Source of the DNA: Chitinophagales bacterium
Lineage (GTDB): Bacteria; Bacteroidota; Bacteroidia; Chitinophagales; UBA10324
Length of the DNA stretch: 64,000 nt
Direction of reading: 5' to 3'
Assembly: GCA_019694975.1 (NCBI GenBank)
Contig: JAIBAY010000006.1
Coordinates: forward strand, 124,001-188,000
Shown: in pieces, positions 55,234-63,599 of the stretch
How the letters are laid out: every line of letters starts with the position of its first letter
How positions within the stretch are numbered: position 1 is the first letter of the stretch
Translations under genes and position numbers: made by a program
The notes under the pieces: generated by a model
Databases searched by the model: none
Told to the model about the DNA's origin: nothing
The model's input: the letters and a program-made list of their open reading frames with translations, nothing else

Positions 55234-55665
55234 TCAGTTCTCCAATGCTCCGGCATCCACCCATGCCTGCAGTTTTAAATTGTCGCAATCGGTCAGGGTC
55301 TGTGGTCCGTTGGTTATGATGGAAGGCATTGGATTGCCGGGCGAATTGAACACCCTGTTGATGAGGGTACCGTCATCGGCTTTTTCCTTGATGCCTGCAT
55401 AGGTGGTATAATCGAGGCCGGGTGTTCCGCCATCCAGTTCCGACTGATGGCAGGATCCCAGGCTTGATGAAACTGTACCGGTGCAATAGGTTTCCATGAT
55501 TCTTTTCACATCACTGACATACGTGATCGTATCACCTGCTGTGATGCAGGCTGTAGTGTCAATGCCATCAGCGGGCTTTAATGCTTTATCCTTCGTGCAG
55601 CCGGTGGCGAGCGCAAACAAGGTGAACACTAAAATGACAATTGTGCAGTGGATCAAAAACTTCAT
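55234..55665 (-). CDS. Cytochrome-c-like lipoprotein with C-x10-C-H
   Basis: A 143-residue lipoprotein: signal and lipobox LATGC place the lipidated Cys at residue 23. Cys61-x10-Cys72-His73 (YCTGTVSSSLGSCH) resembles a c-type heme site with an enlarged loop; Met113 in GNPMPS, followed by LKLQAWVDAGALEN, is like the axial-Met region of the small cytochromes of this phylum, where C-x4-C-H is common. Heme attachment is therefore plausible but unproved, since ten residues between the cysteines is unusual. It sits 14 bases after the choice-of-anchor V gene and probably in one operon with it. Confidence 0.7.
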   Translation of the reverse strand: MKFLIHCTIVILVFTLFALATGCTKDKALKPADGIDTTACITAGDTITYVSDVKRIMETYCTGTVSSSLGSCHQSELDGGTPGLDYTTYAGIKEKADDGTLINRVFNSPGNPMPSIITNGPQTLTDCDNLKLQAWVDAGALEN

Positions 55666-55679
55666 ACCTGTTACTTGAT

Positions 55680-56516
55680 TTAATCAATCAGTATTTTTTC
55701 TGTGTGCAAGATAGTTCCTGACTTCAATTGTATGAAATATATTCCTGATGCAAATTCACTGATATCGAATGAATGAAAATGGCTGCCCGGGCCTTCCGTA
55801 GTGTTGAGGAGTTCTTTTTCCATTTGGCCAGAACTGTTGTACAGCCTGATTACGGCCGGTGAAGCCGACCCTGTTTCATAGCGAACCAACACCTGTCCGG
55901 ATACAGGGCTCTGCACGAAGAAGCCTGTTTTGTCGGAAGGGTCATCAATGCCGATGTTGCTGTCGGATGCAACCTGCAAAGTGGTGGTATAGATATGATC
56001 GCCCGATTCCTCATTGTTATTGTTGGCAGCATTACCGGCAGCATAAAAAGTTACCGGGCCCACATCCGTTACCGGTGCTGTCCACGTGAAGCTCCAAACC
56101 TGCGTGGCGCTCGAATTGTGATGTGAGGCATACAGCCTGCCATTGACATTCACGGGAAAAGAGATATCGGAACCGCCGCTGATTTCAGCAAAGGTGCCCG
56201 CTTTGCTATTTGTTGCATCAAGCGCTGTGATTTCAAATCCGAAGCGTGTCTGTGCCGCATCAGTAACGGTAACGGTTACGGTATAAGCATTTCCCGGCAG
56301 GTAAACCGGCCCCGGATCGCTAAAACCTATGGTTATAGATCCTGCACCGGAATTGGGAGTATTGTTATGACAGTCGCTGGTGCCGCAGGTTAACTCACCC
56401 GGAGCGCCTGTTCTGGCAGAAGGTGGCTGAACAATGTTAGTGCTGACATCCGAGAAACTAAATACAAGGGCTGTAACCACAAGGAAAGCGAAAACAACAA
56501 TGGTAGATTTTTGCAT
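55680..56516 (-). CDS. Choice-of-anchor V protein with C-x4-C-H motif and T9SS sorting domain
   Basis: A 278-residue protein with a signal peptide (VVFAFLVVTALVFSFS). Residues 37-52 (GAPGELTCGTSDCHNN) hold Cys44-x4-Cys49-His50, a heme-like motif conserved in the choice-of-anchor V/reelin-like family. The middle (about 60-175; NAYTVTVTVTDAAQTRFGFEITALD, VWSFTWTAPVTDVGPVTFYAAG) is a beta-sandwich. The tail (VRLYNSSGQMEKELL to FIQLKSGTILHTEKI) is a T9SS sorting domain, so it should be at the surface. It is first in the envelope cluster and has the best promoter of the region. Confidence 0.82.
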   Translation of the reverse strand: MQKSTIVVFAFLVVTALVFSFSDVSTNIVQPPSARTGAPGELTCGTSDCHNNTPNSGAGSITIGFSDPGPVYLPGNAYTVTVTVTDAAQTRFGFEITALDATNSKAGTFAEISGGSDISFPVNVNGRLYASHHNSSATQVWSFTWTAPVTDVGPVTFYAAGNAANNNNEESGDHIYTTTLQVASDSNIGIDDPSDKTGFFVQSPVSGQVLVRYETGSASPAVIRLYNSSGQMEKELLNTTEGPGSHFHSFDISEFASGIYFIQLKSGTILHTEKILID

Positions 56517-56537
56517 GAATTAAGATTTATTGAGCGG

Positions 56538-56569
56538 CAAAACTAATTGATAATACTACCTCCTCCAAA
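56538..56569 (-). promoter_or_regulatory. Promoter of the choice-of-anchor V/cytochrome/YceI cluster
   Basis: On the minus strand TTTG (56566-56569) is followed after 20 nt by TAGTTTTG (56538-56545), a full match to the Bacteroidota -33/-7 promoter. The predicted transcript begins about 17 nt before the ATG at 56516. Confidence 0.6.
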
Positions 56570-56721
56570 TATCAGAAACAAAGGAAGCCGGTGAATGTCG
56601 GGCGGATGTTCTCCCGGGCTAAGCTATCAAATGTGTGGGGCAAGTATCAGTTGCTTAGAAATATTGAACAGATACTTTAGCCATGACGGCGATGAAGGCA
56701 GCCGCAGGCGATGTTTAGCAT

Positions 56722-57186
56722 TTATTTTTTCACAGTATAGCTGTCCAGTATCTGTTGTGCATGATTCTTTGATATTACTTTTCTGAACACCTTTTCCACC
56801 TTCCCCGTTTCGTCAATAATATAAGTATGCCGGAAGACACCCATATAGCGGTGACCGAACATTTGCTTCTCGCCCCAGACGCCATAGGCTTCAATTATTT
56901 TCTTGTCAGGATCAGCTAGAAGCGGGAAGGGCAGGTTGAATTTCGTTTCAAATTTCTTGTGCGATTTCACGTCATCAGGACTGATACCCAGAATTTCAAA
57001 TCCTTCCTTTCTCAGTAAAGCATAGTTGTCACGAAGGTTACAGGCTTCTTCTGTACACGTTGGCGTATCATCTTCCGGATAGAAATAGAGTACCACTTTT
57101 TTACCGAGCAATCCGGCAAGCGAAACAATGTTGCCGTTTTGATCTTTTGCCTTAAAGGCGGGGGCTTTATCTCCTGGTTCAAGCAT
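56722..57186 (-). CDS. bcp: Thioredoxin-dependent thiol peroxidase (Bcp/PrxQ)
   Basis: A 154-residue peroxiredoxin. YFYPEDDTPTCTEEACNLRDNY has peroxidatic Cys44 and resolving Cys49, the C-x4-C pattern of Bcp. It reduces hydroperoxides in the cytoplasm using thioredoxin. The length and the LADPDKKIIEAYGVWGEK region are normal. It is three bases downstream of the M23 peptidase gene, so the two are cotranscribed. Confidence 0.95.
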   Translation of the reverse strand: MLEPGDKAPAFKAKDQNGNIVSLAGLLGKKVVLYFYPEDDTPTCTEEACNLRDNYALLRKEGFEILGISPDDVKSHKKFETKFNLPFPLLADPDKKIIEAYGVWGEKQMFGHRYMGVFRHTYIIDETGKVEKVFRKVISKNHAQQILDSYTVKK

Positions 57187-57189
57187 GTG

Positions 57190-58920
57190 CTATTTCTTAA
57201 ATTTTAAAACGTAAACGGATTCATTTTTTACATCGTCTGCAACAGTTATCTGTAATGAATGTTCACCAGCGCTGAGTTGCTTGTCGGGCGTGCATTGCAG
57301 CCTGTTGTTTTTGGGGTCGTATTCCATCAGCATCCATTGGCCGTCAAGCATTCCTTTGTATGACACAATGCCCGACAAGTCATCGCTGATGGTAAACCTG
57401 ATGTTGTTGCCTGTGAGCACCTGATTTTGTTTCAGATTCACCGGTGCGATTTTTGGGGCAGTGGTATCGAGCAATACGTAAAAATAGCCGAATTCACGGG
57501 CCTTTGCCACCAGCCAGTTCCCATCCCAGCGTGTGGTTTTTGTACCGCTTACGCCTTTACCTTCATCATATGCAATTACTGCTTTTGAGCGTAAGGCCGG
57601 AGGAATTTTCCTTGGCAAGATTCTGATTTCATAGCTGTCATGAACAGGCGTATTGGCATCCTGCACCCGGTGCGTGGCGGAATATCTTCCTTTCGAACCA
57701 AGGGTAGCTGCATAACTGAATTCCAGATCTTCGTAAAGTATGTCAGCAGGAAGATTCAACTGAATGCTGTCGGCGGCGAAGTTGTTTGGCTGATTGAAGG
57801 AAAAGATGCGTTTGGTTGCAGCGGATGAAACAACTGATTTACCGGAAGGAATGAATTTTACATGAAAGAGTAGGCTGGTATAATTCCGGTAGGCATCGGT
57901 AGCCGTAACTTCCACTTCATGATACATACTGTCGGCCAGCAGCATTTTTCCGTCATTCACCAGGTCATGATAAATGTTGTTATGATCTCCGGGTAAACGG
58001 AACAGCCTTTGAATATTTTTTCCGGAGGTCTGCTTTACCCGGTAATCCGTGAATGCATTCACGTAGCGGCCATTGGCAAAATCCATCCGGTCAAATCTTA
58101 CATCGTAAATTATTTTACCATCGAGTTTAACCTCGTATTCAAACACACCGTAATCATTAGCGGCGCGGTTCATATAGTCGGCGGCTTCGAGCGCCACGCC
58201 CATCACAGCATCATTCACTATTACCGAATCCTTTACCAGCCTGTAGCCGGTACCGGTTTTTTTTATGGGATACTGAACCGGAAGGCCGGTGGTTTTCCCC
58301 GGCGCATACAGATATAGTGCGGTAATTTTGGGAGCTATAGTGTCTTGCAGTGTATAGAAAGTGGCCGGATTCAGCGGATATGTTTCACCGGATGCATCGC
58401 GGATTTCAAAATGCAGATGAGGACCACCGGATGCTCCTGAATTGCCGGAATAAGCAATCAGGTCGCTCTTTTTCACCGGGAATTTTGAGCCATCCGGAAA
58501 CAGATCCACCTCAAATGATTGTTTGGCATATTGCTGCTGCTTCACATAGGCGGCGATGGCATCATTGAAACGGTCAAGGTGGCCATACACCGTCATGTAT
58601 CCATTGGGATGCGTGATGTACAGCGCATTACCAAATCCGCCGGCTGCAACTTTGATGCGTGATATCACACCGTCTGCCGACGCATATACTTTATATCCGG
58701 TTTCTGCATTGGTGCGCATATCAAAACCGGTGTGAAAATGATTGGTGCGTATCTCACCGAAATTGGCGGACAGCGTGATGGGAATATCCATTGGATTGCG
58801 GAAATAGTCTGCAGGTTGCGCCAGTGCAGCGGAGTGCCAACAACAGTTTGCGCAAATCACTAAGCAGCACGACAGGTATTGCAGTATTTTTTGTTTAACT
58901 GATCGCATCATTTGATACAT
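57190..58920 (-). CDS. M23 family metallopeptidase (LytM-like)
   Basis: A 576-residue secreted protein. A signal peptide ends near ALAQ. The M23 domain is at about residues 45-190: HTGFDMR (zinc His63 and Asp67) and HLHFEIRD (zinc-binding HxH). The rest (about 200-576) is beta-rich and has Ig-like strands such as DTTAPKIAPVNLKQNQVLTG, LSGIVSYKGMLDGQWMLMEYDPKNNRLQC. It probably cuts peptidoglycan cross-links or regulates an amidase at the cell wall. The ATG at 58920, or one at 58911 or 58908, could be the start. It heads an operon with bcp. Confidence 0.9.
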   Translation of the reverse strand: MYQMMRSVKQKILQYLSCCLVICANCCWHSAALAQPADYFRNPMDIPITLSANFGEIRTNHFHTGFDMRTNAETGYKVYASADGVISRIKVAAGGFGNALYITHPNGYMTVYGHLDRFNDAIAAYVKQQQYAKQSFEVDLFPDGSKFPVKKSDLIAYSGNSGASGGPHLHFEIRDASGETYPLNPATFYTLQDTIAPKITALYLYAPGKTTGLPVQYPIKKTGTGYRLVKDSVIVNDAVMGVALEAADYMNRAANDYGVFEYEVKLDGKIIYDVRFDRMDFANGRYVNAFTDYRVKQTSGKNIQRLFRLPGDHNNIYHDLVNDGKMLLADSMYHEVEVTATDAYRNYTSLLFHVKFIPSGKSVVSSAATKRIFSFNQPNNFAADSIQLNLPADILYEDLEFSYAATLGSKGRYSATHRVQDANTPVHDSYEIRILPRKIPPALRSKAVIAYDEGKGVSGTKTTRWDGNWLVAKAREFGYFYVLLDTTAPKIAPVNLKQNQVLTGNNIRFTISDDLSGIVSYKGMLDGQWMLMEYDPKNNRLQCTPDKQLSAGEHSLQITVADDVKNESVYVLKFKK

Positions 58921-59026
58921 GATAATTCTGAAGTCAACGGTTACGCAGCCACTTCCATTTCAACGCAACAAGCTGATGCAAATGTAAGGGTGCGGCAATC
59001 AAAGCATCAATGATGTTGGTGAACGG

Positions 59027-60505
59027 TCAGTCCGCTAACCTTCTTTCAGGATTTTTATTTTGTCTGCGTGCTATCGCCAACAGCCCGAGAAACGTCAGCA
59101 ACCCGTTCAGCACCAGCACTTCAAATCCTAACTGGTAACCATTAAACCATTCTGTGGAGTGAAGATTTACATAGTAACAGATTATGGGAGATACGATACA
59201 TATCAGCGGCGACCAGCCATCCCGGATGGTTTTTTGTGTGAACATGCCGAAAGCATATAAGCCGAGTAACGGTCCGTAAGTATAGCCGGCGATGGTAAGA
59301 ATAGTGCTGATGACAGAGCTGCTGTTATGTGACTTGAAGTAGAGGATGCATAACAGGAAGATGACGGCGAATGACAGGTGTACAGTGTAACGCACCCTGG
59401 TTTTCTTTTTTTCATCCCAATCATTTCTGTCGCGTAATCCTAAAATATCAATACAGAAAGCACTGGTAAGCGCAGTGAGTGCACCGTCGGCACTCGGATA
59501 TAAGGCGGAGATTAAACCAATGAGAAAAATCAGGCCGGCCACTTCGCCGAGCTGGTTGAGGGCAACAGCAGGAAAGAGCTGATCGGTTTGTGCCGGAATG
59601 GCAAACCCGGTTTTTTCTGCAAACACAAACAACACGGCGCCAAGGGTGAGGAACAGCAGGTTAACCAGCACAAGGATAAAGCTGAAGGTGAACATGTTTT
59701 TCTGTGCTTCTTTCAAGGTCCGGCAACTGAGGTTTTTCTGCATCATCTCCTGGTCGAGGCCGGTCATGGCAATGGTGATAAACATGCCGCTGAGAAATTG
59801 TTTGCCGAAAAATGTTTTGTCTTTCCAGTCGGTGAAGAAAACCTGTGTCATCTTCTTTTCACGGATGGCAGCCAGCATTTCCGCCGGTGAATATTGCAGA
59901 TGCTGCAGGATGAGCACCACGGAAAGGATAAGCGCCAGCAACATACACGTGGTTTGAATCATGTCGGTCCAGACGATTGTTTTCACACCACCCTTGAAAG
60001 TATATACCAGTATCAGGAAGATGATGATGATGCCGGTTACGGCAAAAGGAATGTGCAGCGCGTCCAGCACGAAAACCTGCAGCACATTCACCACGAGGAA
60101 AACACGGATAGACGCGCCGAGCGTGCGCGAAAGGATAAAAAAGGATGAACCGGTCTTATAGGTAACGTTACCGAACCGTTGCTGCAGGTAACTGTAAATA
60201 GAAGTCAGGTTGAGCCTGTAGTACAATGGCAGCAATACCAGGGCAATCACAAAATAACCAAACAGGTAACCGAACACAATCTGCATGTAGGCAAACTGCT
60301 TAACGCCTACCTCACCCGGAACACTCATGAATGTTACACCGCTTAAAGACGTGCCGATCATGCCATAAGCCACGATGTACCATTTTGATTTTTTGTTACC
60401 GATAAAAAATGAATGGGCATCGGCGCCACGCGAAGTGTACCAGGCGATCACCATCAGCAACAGGAAATAAGTAAATGCAACACCGAGGATTAACCCAGCA
60501 GACAT
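59027..60505 (-). CDS. Sodium:solute symporter (SSS family)
   Basis: A 492-residue transporter with about thirteen helices. TSLSGVTFMSVPGEVGVKQFAYMQ, LVYTFKGGVKTIVWTDMIQTTCML and FLIGLISALYPSADGALTALTSAFCIDIL are family motifs, the last two near the Na+ site. It takes up an unknown solute (sugar, sialic acid or amino acid type) with sodium. The ATG at 60505 is preferred to one 24 bases upstream (60529). A single gene with no enzyme beside it that would reveal the substrate. Confidence 0.9.
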   Translation of the reverse strand: MSAGLILGVAFTYFLLLMVIAWYTSRGADAHSFFIGNKKSKWYIVAYGMIGTSLSGVTFMSVPGEVGVKQFAYMQIVFGYLFGYFVIALVLLPLYYRLNLTSIYSYLQQRFGNVTYKTGSSFFILSRTLGASIRVFLVVNVLQVFVLDALHIPFAVTGIIIIFLILVYTFKGGVKTIVWTDMIQTTCMLLALILSVVLILQHLQYSPAEMLAAIREKKMTQVFFTDWKDKTFFGKQFLSGMFITIAMTGLDQEMMQKNLSCRTLKEAQKNMFTFSFILVLVNLLFLTLGAVLFVFAEKTGFAIPAQTDQLFPAVALNQLGEVAGLIFLIGLISALYPSADGALTALTSAFCIDILGLRDRNDWDEKKKTRVRYTVHLSFAVIFLLCILYFKSHNSSSVISTILTIAGYTYGPLLGLYAFGMFTQKTIRDGWSPLICIVSPIICYYVNLHSTEWFNGYQLGFEVLVLNGLLTFLGLLAIARRQNKNPERRLAD

Positions 60506-60738
60506 AGCTTGAAAAATTTTGAGCGGCAAATTAACAAGGATGGCAGCAATCGGAAAAGAAACTTAACCACAGCCTGTTCTGCTGTTCAATATTAGCTATC
60601 AGCTGTGTAAAGCAATTAAGACTGGCAGTTTTCACATTTTATGCAGCAGTTCCATTCCATGCCCGTAAAGGATCAGGTAATATAATATCGACAGGGCGCA
60701 GCCTGAAGGTGTACCAATAAATTTACGGTGCGCAATTA

Positions 60739-61740
60739 TTATTCATATTGAATGGTTTCGCCAAGGCCGGCAAAAATATAATCACTGCCGTAAGCGGACT
60801 GCAATAGTTTGAAGGCGAGATGCCCTGTGCAATGTGCCGGCGCGACACGGTGCACCTGTAGCTCATTTTTTATTTTGTCAATGGAGGCTGCAGTTTGCTG
60901 CCTGTCAAAGGGCAGCATGTGAAAACCGCCATACAAGAGTTCGATCTTATCACCGGTCTGCTTCTTTGTTTCAGCTATAATATTTTCAACACCGGTATGC
61001 GAGCATCCGACAAGGAGTACTTCTCCTTTTTCAGTTTTCATGGAAAGTGAAAGCTCCGGCAATCCCGTTTGTTTGCAATTGTCTTTTGGCTGTTCAAATT
61101 GTCCATCTACAAAGCTCTTGTTCGGATAGCAGGAAAAATAACCCATGAAGGATGAACTCGTGGCAATGAGTGTCAGCCCGGGAAGAATTTCTTTCGATGT
61201 TTTGATGAATTCAATATTTGCATTCCAGAATCTGCCCGATTGCTGAATGGTGAATTTTGTATCACCTCCGTCAAAATACCGCATGTAAACAGGCAAAGAG
61301 TCTTTCACGGCGGGCTCTTGACCGGTGGCATCATAAGGCACCGGCGCTCCCCAGAAGATGTCGTAGGGAAAATAGATTTTCACATGTGGATTTATTTCCA
61401 GCAGATAATCCAGTCCATTCAGGTGATCGAAATGCCCGTGAGAAACCACCACCATATCAACCTTTTGCAGGTCAATGCCCGACTTAATCACATTTGATTT
61501 AAAGATGGCTGCATTGCTGCCTGCATCAAACAAGATGGTTTTGCCTTTATATTTTGTGATGCAGGAAAACCCGAAATCTTTCGTCAGTACAGTATCTCTG
61601 CCGAAGGCATCATACAGGTTGGTGATGGTACCTTCTTTCACCTCTTTCGTCAGCGGACCTTTACGGTTGGCCGGAAAAAAAGAGGTCAGCAACAGCAGCG
61701 GGAGGATGAGCAGGAGGAGTGGGTAGTACAGCTTTTTCAT
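60739..61740 (-). CDS. MBL-fold metallo-hydrolase with signal peptide
   Basis: A 333-residue protein with an N-terminal hydrophobic segment (MKKLYYPLLLLILPLLLLTSFF), so periplasmic or anchored. The zinc motif VVSHGHFDHLNG and later GCSHTGVENI, APAHCTGH mark the 7,8-dihydropterin synthase-like/MBL group. It has a consensus promoter whose -7 box ends just four bases above the ATG, so the mRNA may be leaderless. Substrate unknown. Confidence 0.87.
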   Translation of the reverse strand: MKKLYYPLLLLILPLLLLTSFFPANRKGPLTKEVKEGTITNLYDAFGRDTVLTKDFGFSCITKYKGKTILFDAGSNAAIFKSNVIKSGIDLQKVDMVVVSHGHFDHLNGLDYLLEINPHVKIYFPYDIFWGAPVPYDATGQEPAVKDSLPVYMRYFDGGDTKFTIQQSGRFWNANIEFIKTSKEILPGLTLIATSSSFMGYFSCYPNKSFVDGQFEQPKDNCKQTGLPELSLSMKTEKGEVLLVGCSHTGVENIIAETKKQTGDKIELLYGGFHMLPFDRQQTAASIDKIKNELQVHRVAPAHCTGHLAFKLLQSAYGSDYIFAGLGETIQYE

Positions 61741-61744
61741 AGTA

Positions 61745-61774
61745 CAAAGTTAAAAATGCATCCATCAGATCAAA
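61745..61774 (-). promoter_or_regulatory. Promoter of the MBL hydrolase gene, predicting a leaderless mRNA
   Basis: On the minus strand TTTG (61771-61774), 18 nt and TAACTTTG (61745-61752) match both Bacteroidota promoter boxes. The transcript start would fall at or next to the ATG at 61738-61740. Confidence 0.55.
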
Positions 61775-61923
61775 TTCATTTCCACTGAAAGGAATTTTTC
61801 AATCACGATGAATTTGAAGCCGCGTTCAGGCATATACCGTGCGGCGTTATCGGCTGTTACATACAGATCAGGCTCGTTGTTGGAACGCTGTTGCTCTGCG
61901 TTGCTGCCGGAATCATAATGTGA
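61765..61923 (-). pseudogene. Possible coding remnant directly after the DUF1801 gene
   Basis: After the TAA of the DUF1801 gene the same frame stays open for 52 codons to TGA at 61765. The translation includes YVTADNAARYMPERGFKFIV and then IEKFLSVEMNLI, which looks like real protein rather than noise, but no plausible start codon precedes it except an internal ATG (Met-Pro). It may be the tail of a decayed gene. Not matched to any known family. Confidence 0.35.
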
Positions 61924-62307
61924 TTATGCTGTTTTTTTCTTGCCGGCACCTGATTGTTTTGATCCGGATAAATTTTCCTTTACCCTGAACCTGACCATCT
62001 TTGCGATCAGTTCGAGCGGCATGGGTTCGTTGAGCGGAAACTGAACAGAACCCTTGCCCTGTTTATACCTTGACAGCGCTTTGGCAAATTGCTTATGTCC
62101 GGAAGGTGTTGCATAAAACCCGATGTGCAATTTATAGGCGGCGAAATAAACGAGCGCTTTGCCGTAAATCTTATAGCCGGGCATTCCGTAACTGAAAATC
62201 TCTGTTGCTTCCGGAGCGTGCTTCCGGATCACGTCGCGTACATTATTCAACTGCTCCTGCACATCAGCCGGGAAGGTTGCAATATATTGATCTACGGCAC
62301 CAGACAT
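61924..62307 (-). CDS. DUF1801 domain protein (iron chaperone YdhG-like)
   Basis: A 127-residue cytoplasmic protein with the DUF1801 core (IATFPADVQEQLNNVRDVIRKHAPEATEIFSYGMPGYKIYGKALVYFAAYKLHIGFY, then KFPLN-like VQFPLNEPMPLELIAKMVRFRV). The tail is lysine-rich (AGKKKTA). Related proteins include the YdhG/frataxin-like group; the role is not established. A TATATTTG box lies about 55 nt upstream of its start. Confidence 0.87.
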   Translation of the reverse strand: MSGAVDQYIATFPADVQEQLNNVRDVIRKHAPEATEIFSYGMPGYKIYGKALVYFAAYKLHIGFYATPSGHKQFAKALSRYKQGKGSVQFPLNEPMPLELIAKMVRFRVKENLSGSKQSGAGKKKTA

Positions 62308-62366
62308 GTGTTCGTTTTATCTGCGGGAATTTTGCGTGTGAAAGTCATTTCCTTCCCGCCGGTATT

Positions 62367-62374
62367 CAAATATA
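62367..62374 (-). promoter_or_regulatory. -7 box of the DUF1801 gene
   Basis: TATATTTG on the minus strand is a perfect TAnnTTTG. It would give a leader of about 55 nt to the ATG at 62307, longer than for the other genes here. Confidence 0.4.
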
Positions 62375-62423
62375 GTACGTCAATAGCAATTTGTGGGTTG
62401 CGTCTGATAGGACAATTGCATGA

Positions 62424-63599
62424 TTATTTTGTAATGGCAATAATATTTTCGATGGCATCTTTCGTGGAAACGAATTGATCAATTTTTCCGTAGTTGCTGT
62501 TTACCGCGTAAACTACCGTTGTGCTGTCGGCGGGGAAAAACAGCATGTTCGCATAGTAACCGATGGCATCGCCGCTGTGCATATAAGCGATTCCCTGCGG
62601 CGTTTCAATTTTGAAGATCCCAAGGCCGTAATAGATCGGGAAAAATTCCGTGTCTTCTTCCAATGGCTTTTTCCAGGTTAACATTTCCTGCAGCGAAGTT
62701 GCGTTGATGATCTCACCCTTCATCAATGCCCGGAAAAATACATTCATATCATACGGATTGGAGATGAGGCCGCCATCGGCTGTGTAATAATCCCATCCGC
62801 TGTAATAGGTGCTTTCAATCACCTGCAGGTTACTGTAAAGATCAATGTAGCCGCGCACGATGCCATCAGGCACATGATTGTTACCGGCAAACTGTGTGAG
62901 CGTTAAACCGAGCGGAGCGAATAATCGCTCATCAAAAACACGGTACAGTGGTTTGCCTTCCAGTTTTTCAAGCAGCAATCCCAGCAAGATATAGTTGGTA
63001 TTGGAGTAGCGCACATCGGCGCCCGCGGAAAAGTAGGCGCTTTTATGGTATGCATATTTTAACAGGTCATCTGCATGCCATTCTTTCAGCAGGTCGTTGA
63101 TGGATGCAGTTTGAAACGAAAGATTTTGTATGTAGTTGTAGATGCCGCTCGAATGCTGCAGCAGCTGCCTGATGGTTGCCTGATCAGCATTTTCAATTTT
63201 ATCAATCACATCACCCGGCAGGTAAGCAGCAATCTTATCATCAAGATTCAGCTTGCCTTCTTCCTGCAGTTGCAGCACAACGGTTGCAGTAAACATCTTT
63301 ACCGTTGATCCGACCCGTGAAATATTACAGGGCTGCATATCAATATTATTATGAAGGTCAGCTTTGCCGCTTGCACCATTCCAGGTACCTCTGCCGGTAT
63401 GGTAAACCGACATGGTAATGCCTGTGACACCGCTGCCGGTAATGCTGTTGAGCAGATCCTGGTAACGTATATTATCAGGACTCGTGCTGCTGCTGTCATT
63501 AAAACTGAACTGGCAGCTGTAAAAAGCAGGGGCAATGTCATCGCCTTTCCGGCAGGCGGTGATTAAAAGCAGGGTAAAAATGATGAAGGTATATTTCAT
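62424..63599 (-). CDS. Serine hydrolase, beta-lactamase (class C/PBP) fold, lipoprotein
   Basis: A 391-residue lipoprotein (lipobox LITAC, lipidated Cys16). The S-x-x-K motif is Ser98-Thr-Val-Lys101 (VGSTVKMFTATVVL); the second motif is in RYSNTNYILLG (Tyr-Ser-Asn) and the third region is HSGDAIGY. It is a beta-lactamase-family esterase/peptidase of the DD-peptidase kind, with unknown substrate, likely in the periplasm. It overlaps the upstream gene by four bases (ATGA), so it is translationally coupled to the envelope protein gene at the window's right end. Confidence 0.9.
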   Translation of the reverse strand: MKYTFIIFTLLLITACRKGDDIAPAFYSCQFSFNDSSSTSPDNIRYQDLLNSITGSGVTGITMSVYHTGRGTWNGASGKADLHNNIDMQPCNISRVGSTVKMFTATVVLQLQEEGKLNLDDKIAAYLPGDVIDKIENADQATIRQLLQHSSGIYNYIQNLSFQTASINDLLKEWHADDLLKYAYHKSAYFSAGADVRYSNTNYILLGLLLEKLEGKPLYRVFDERLFAPLGLTLTQFAGNNHVPDGIVRGYIDLYSNLQVIESTYYSGWDYYTADGGLISNPYDMNVFFRALMKGEIINATSLQEMLTWKKPLEEDTEFFPIYYGLGIFKIETPQGIAYMHSGDAIGYYANMLFFPADSTTVVYAVNSNYGKIDQFVSTKDAIENIIAITK

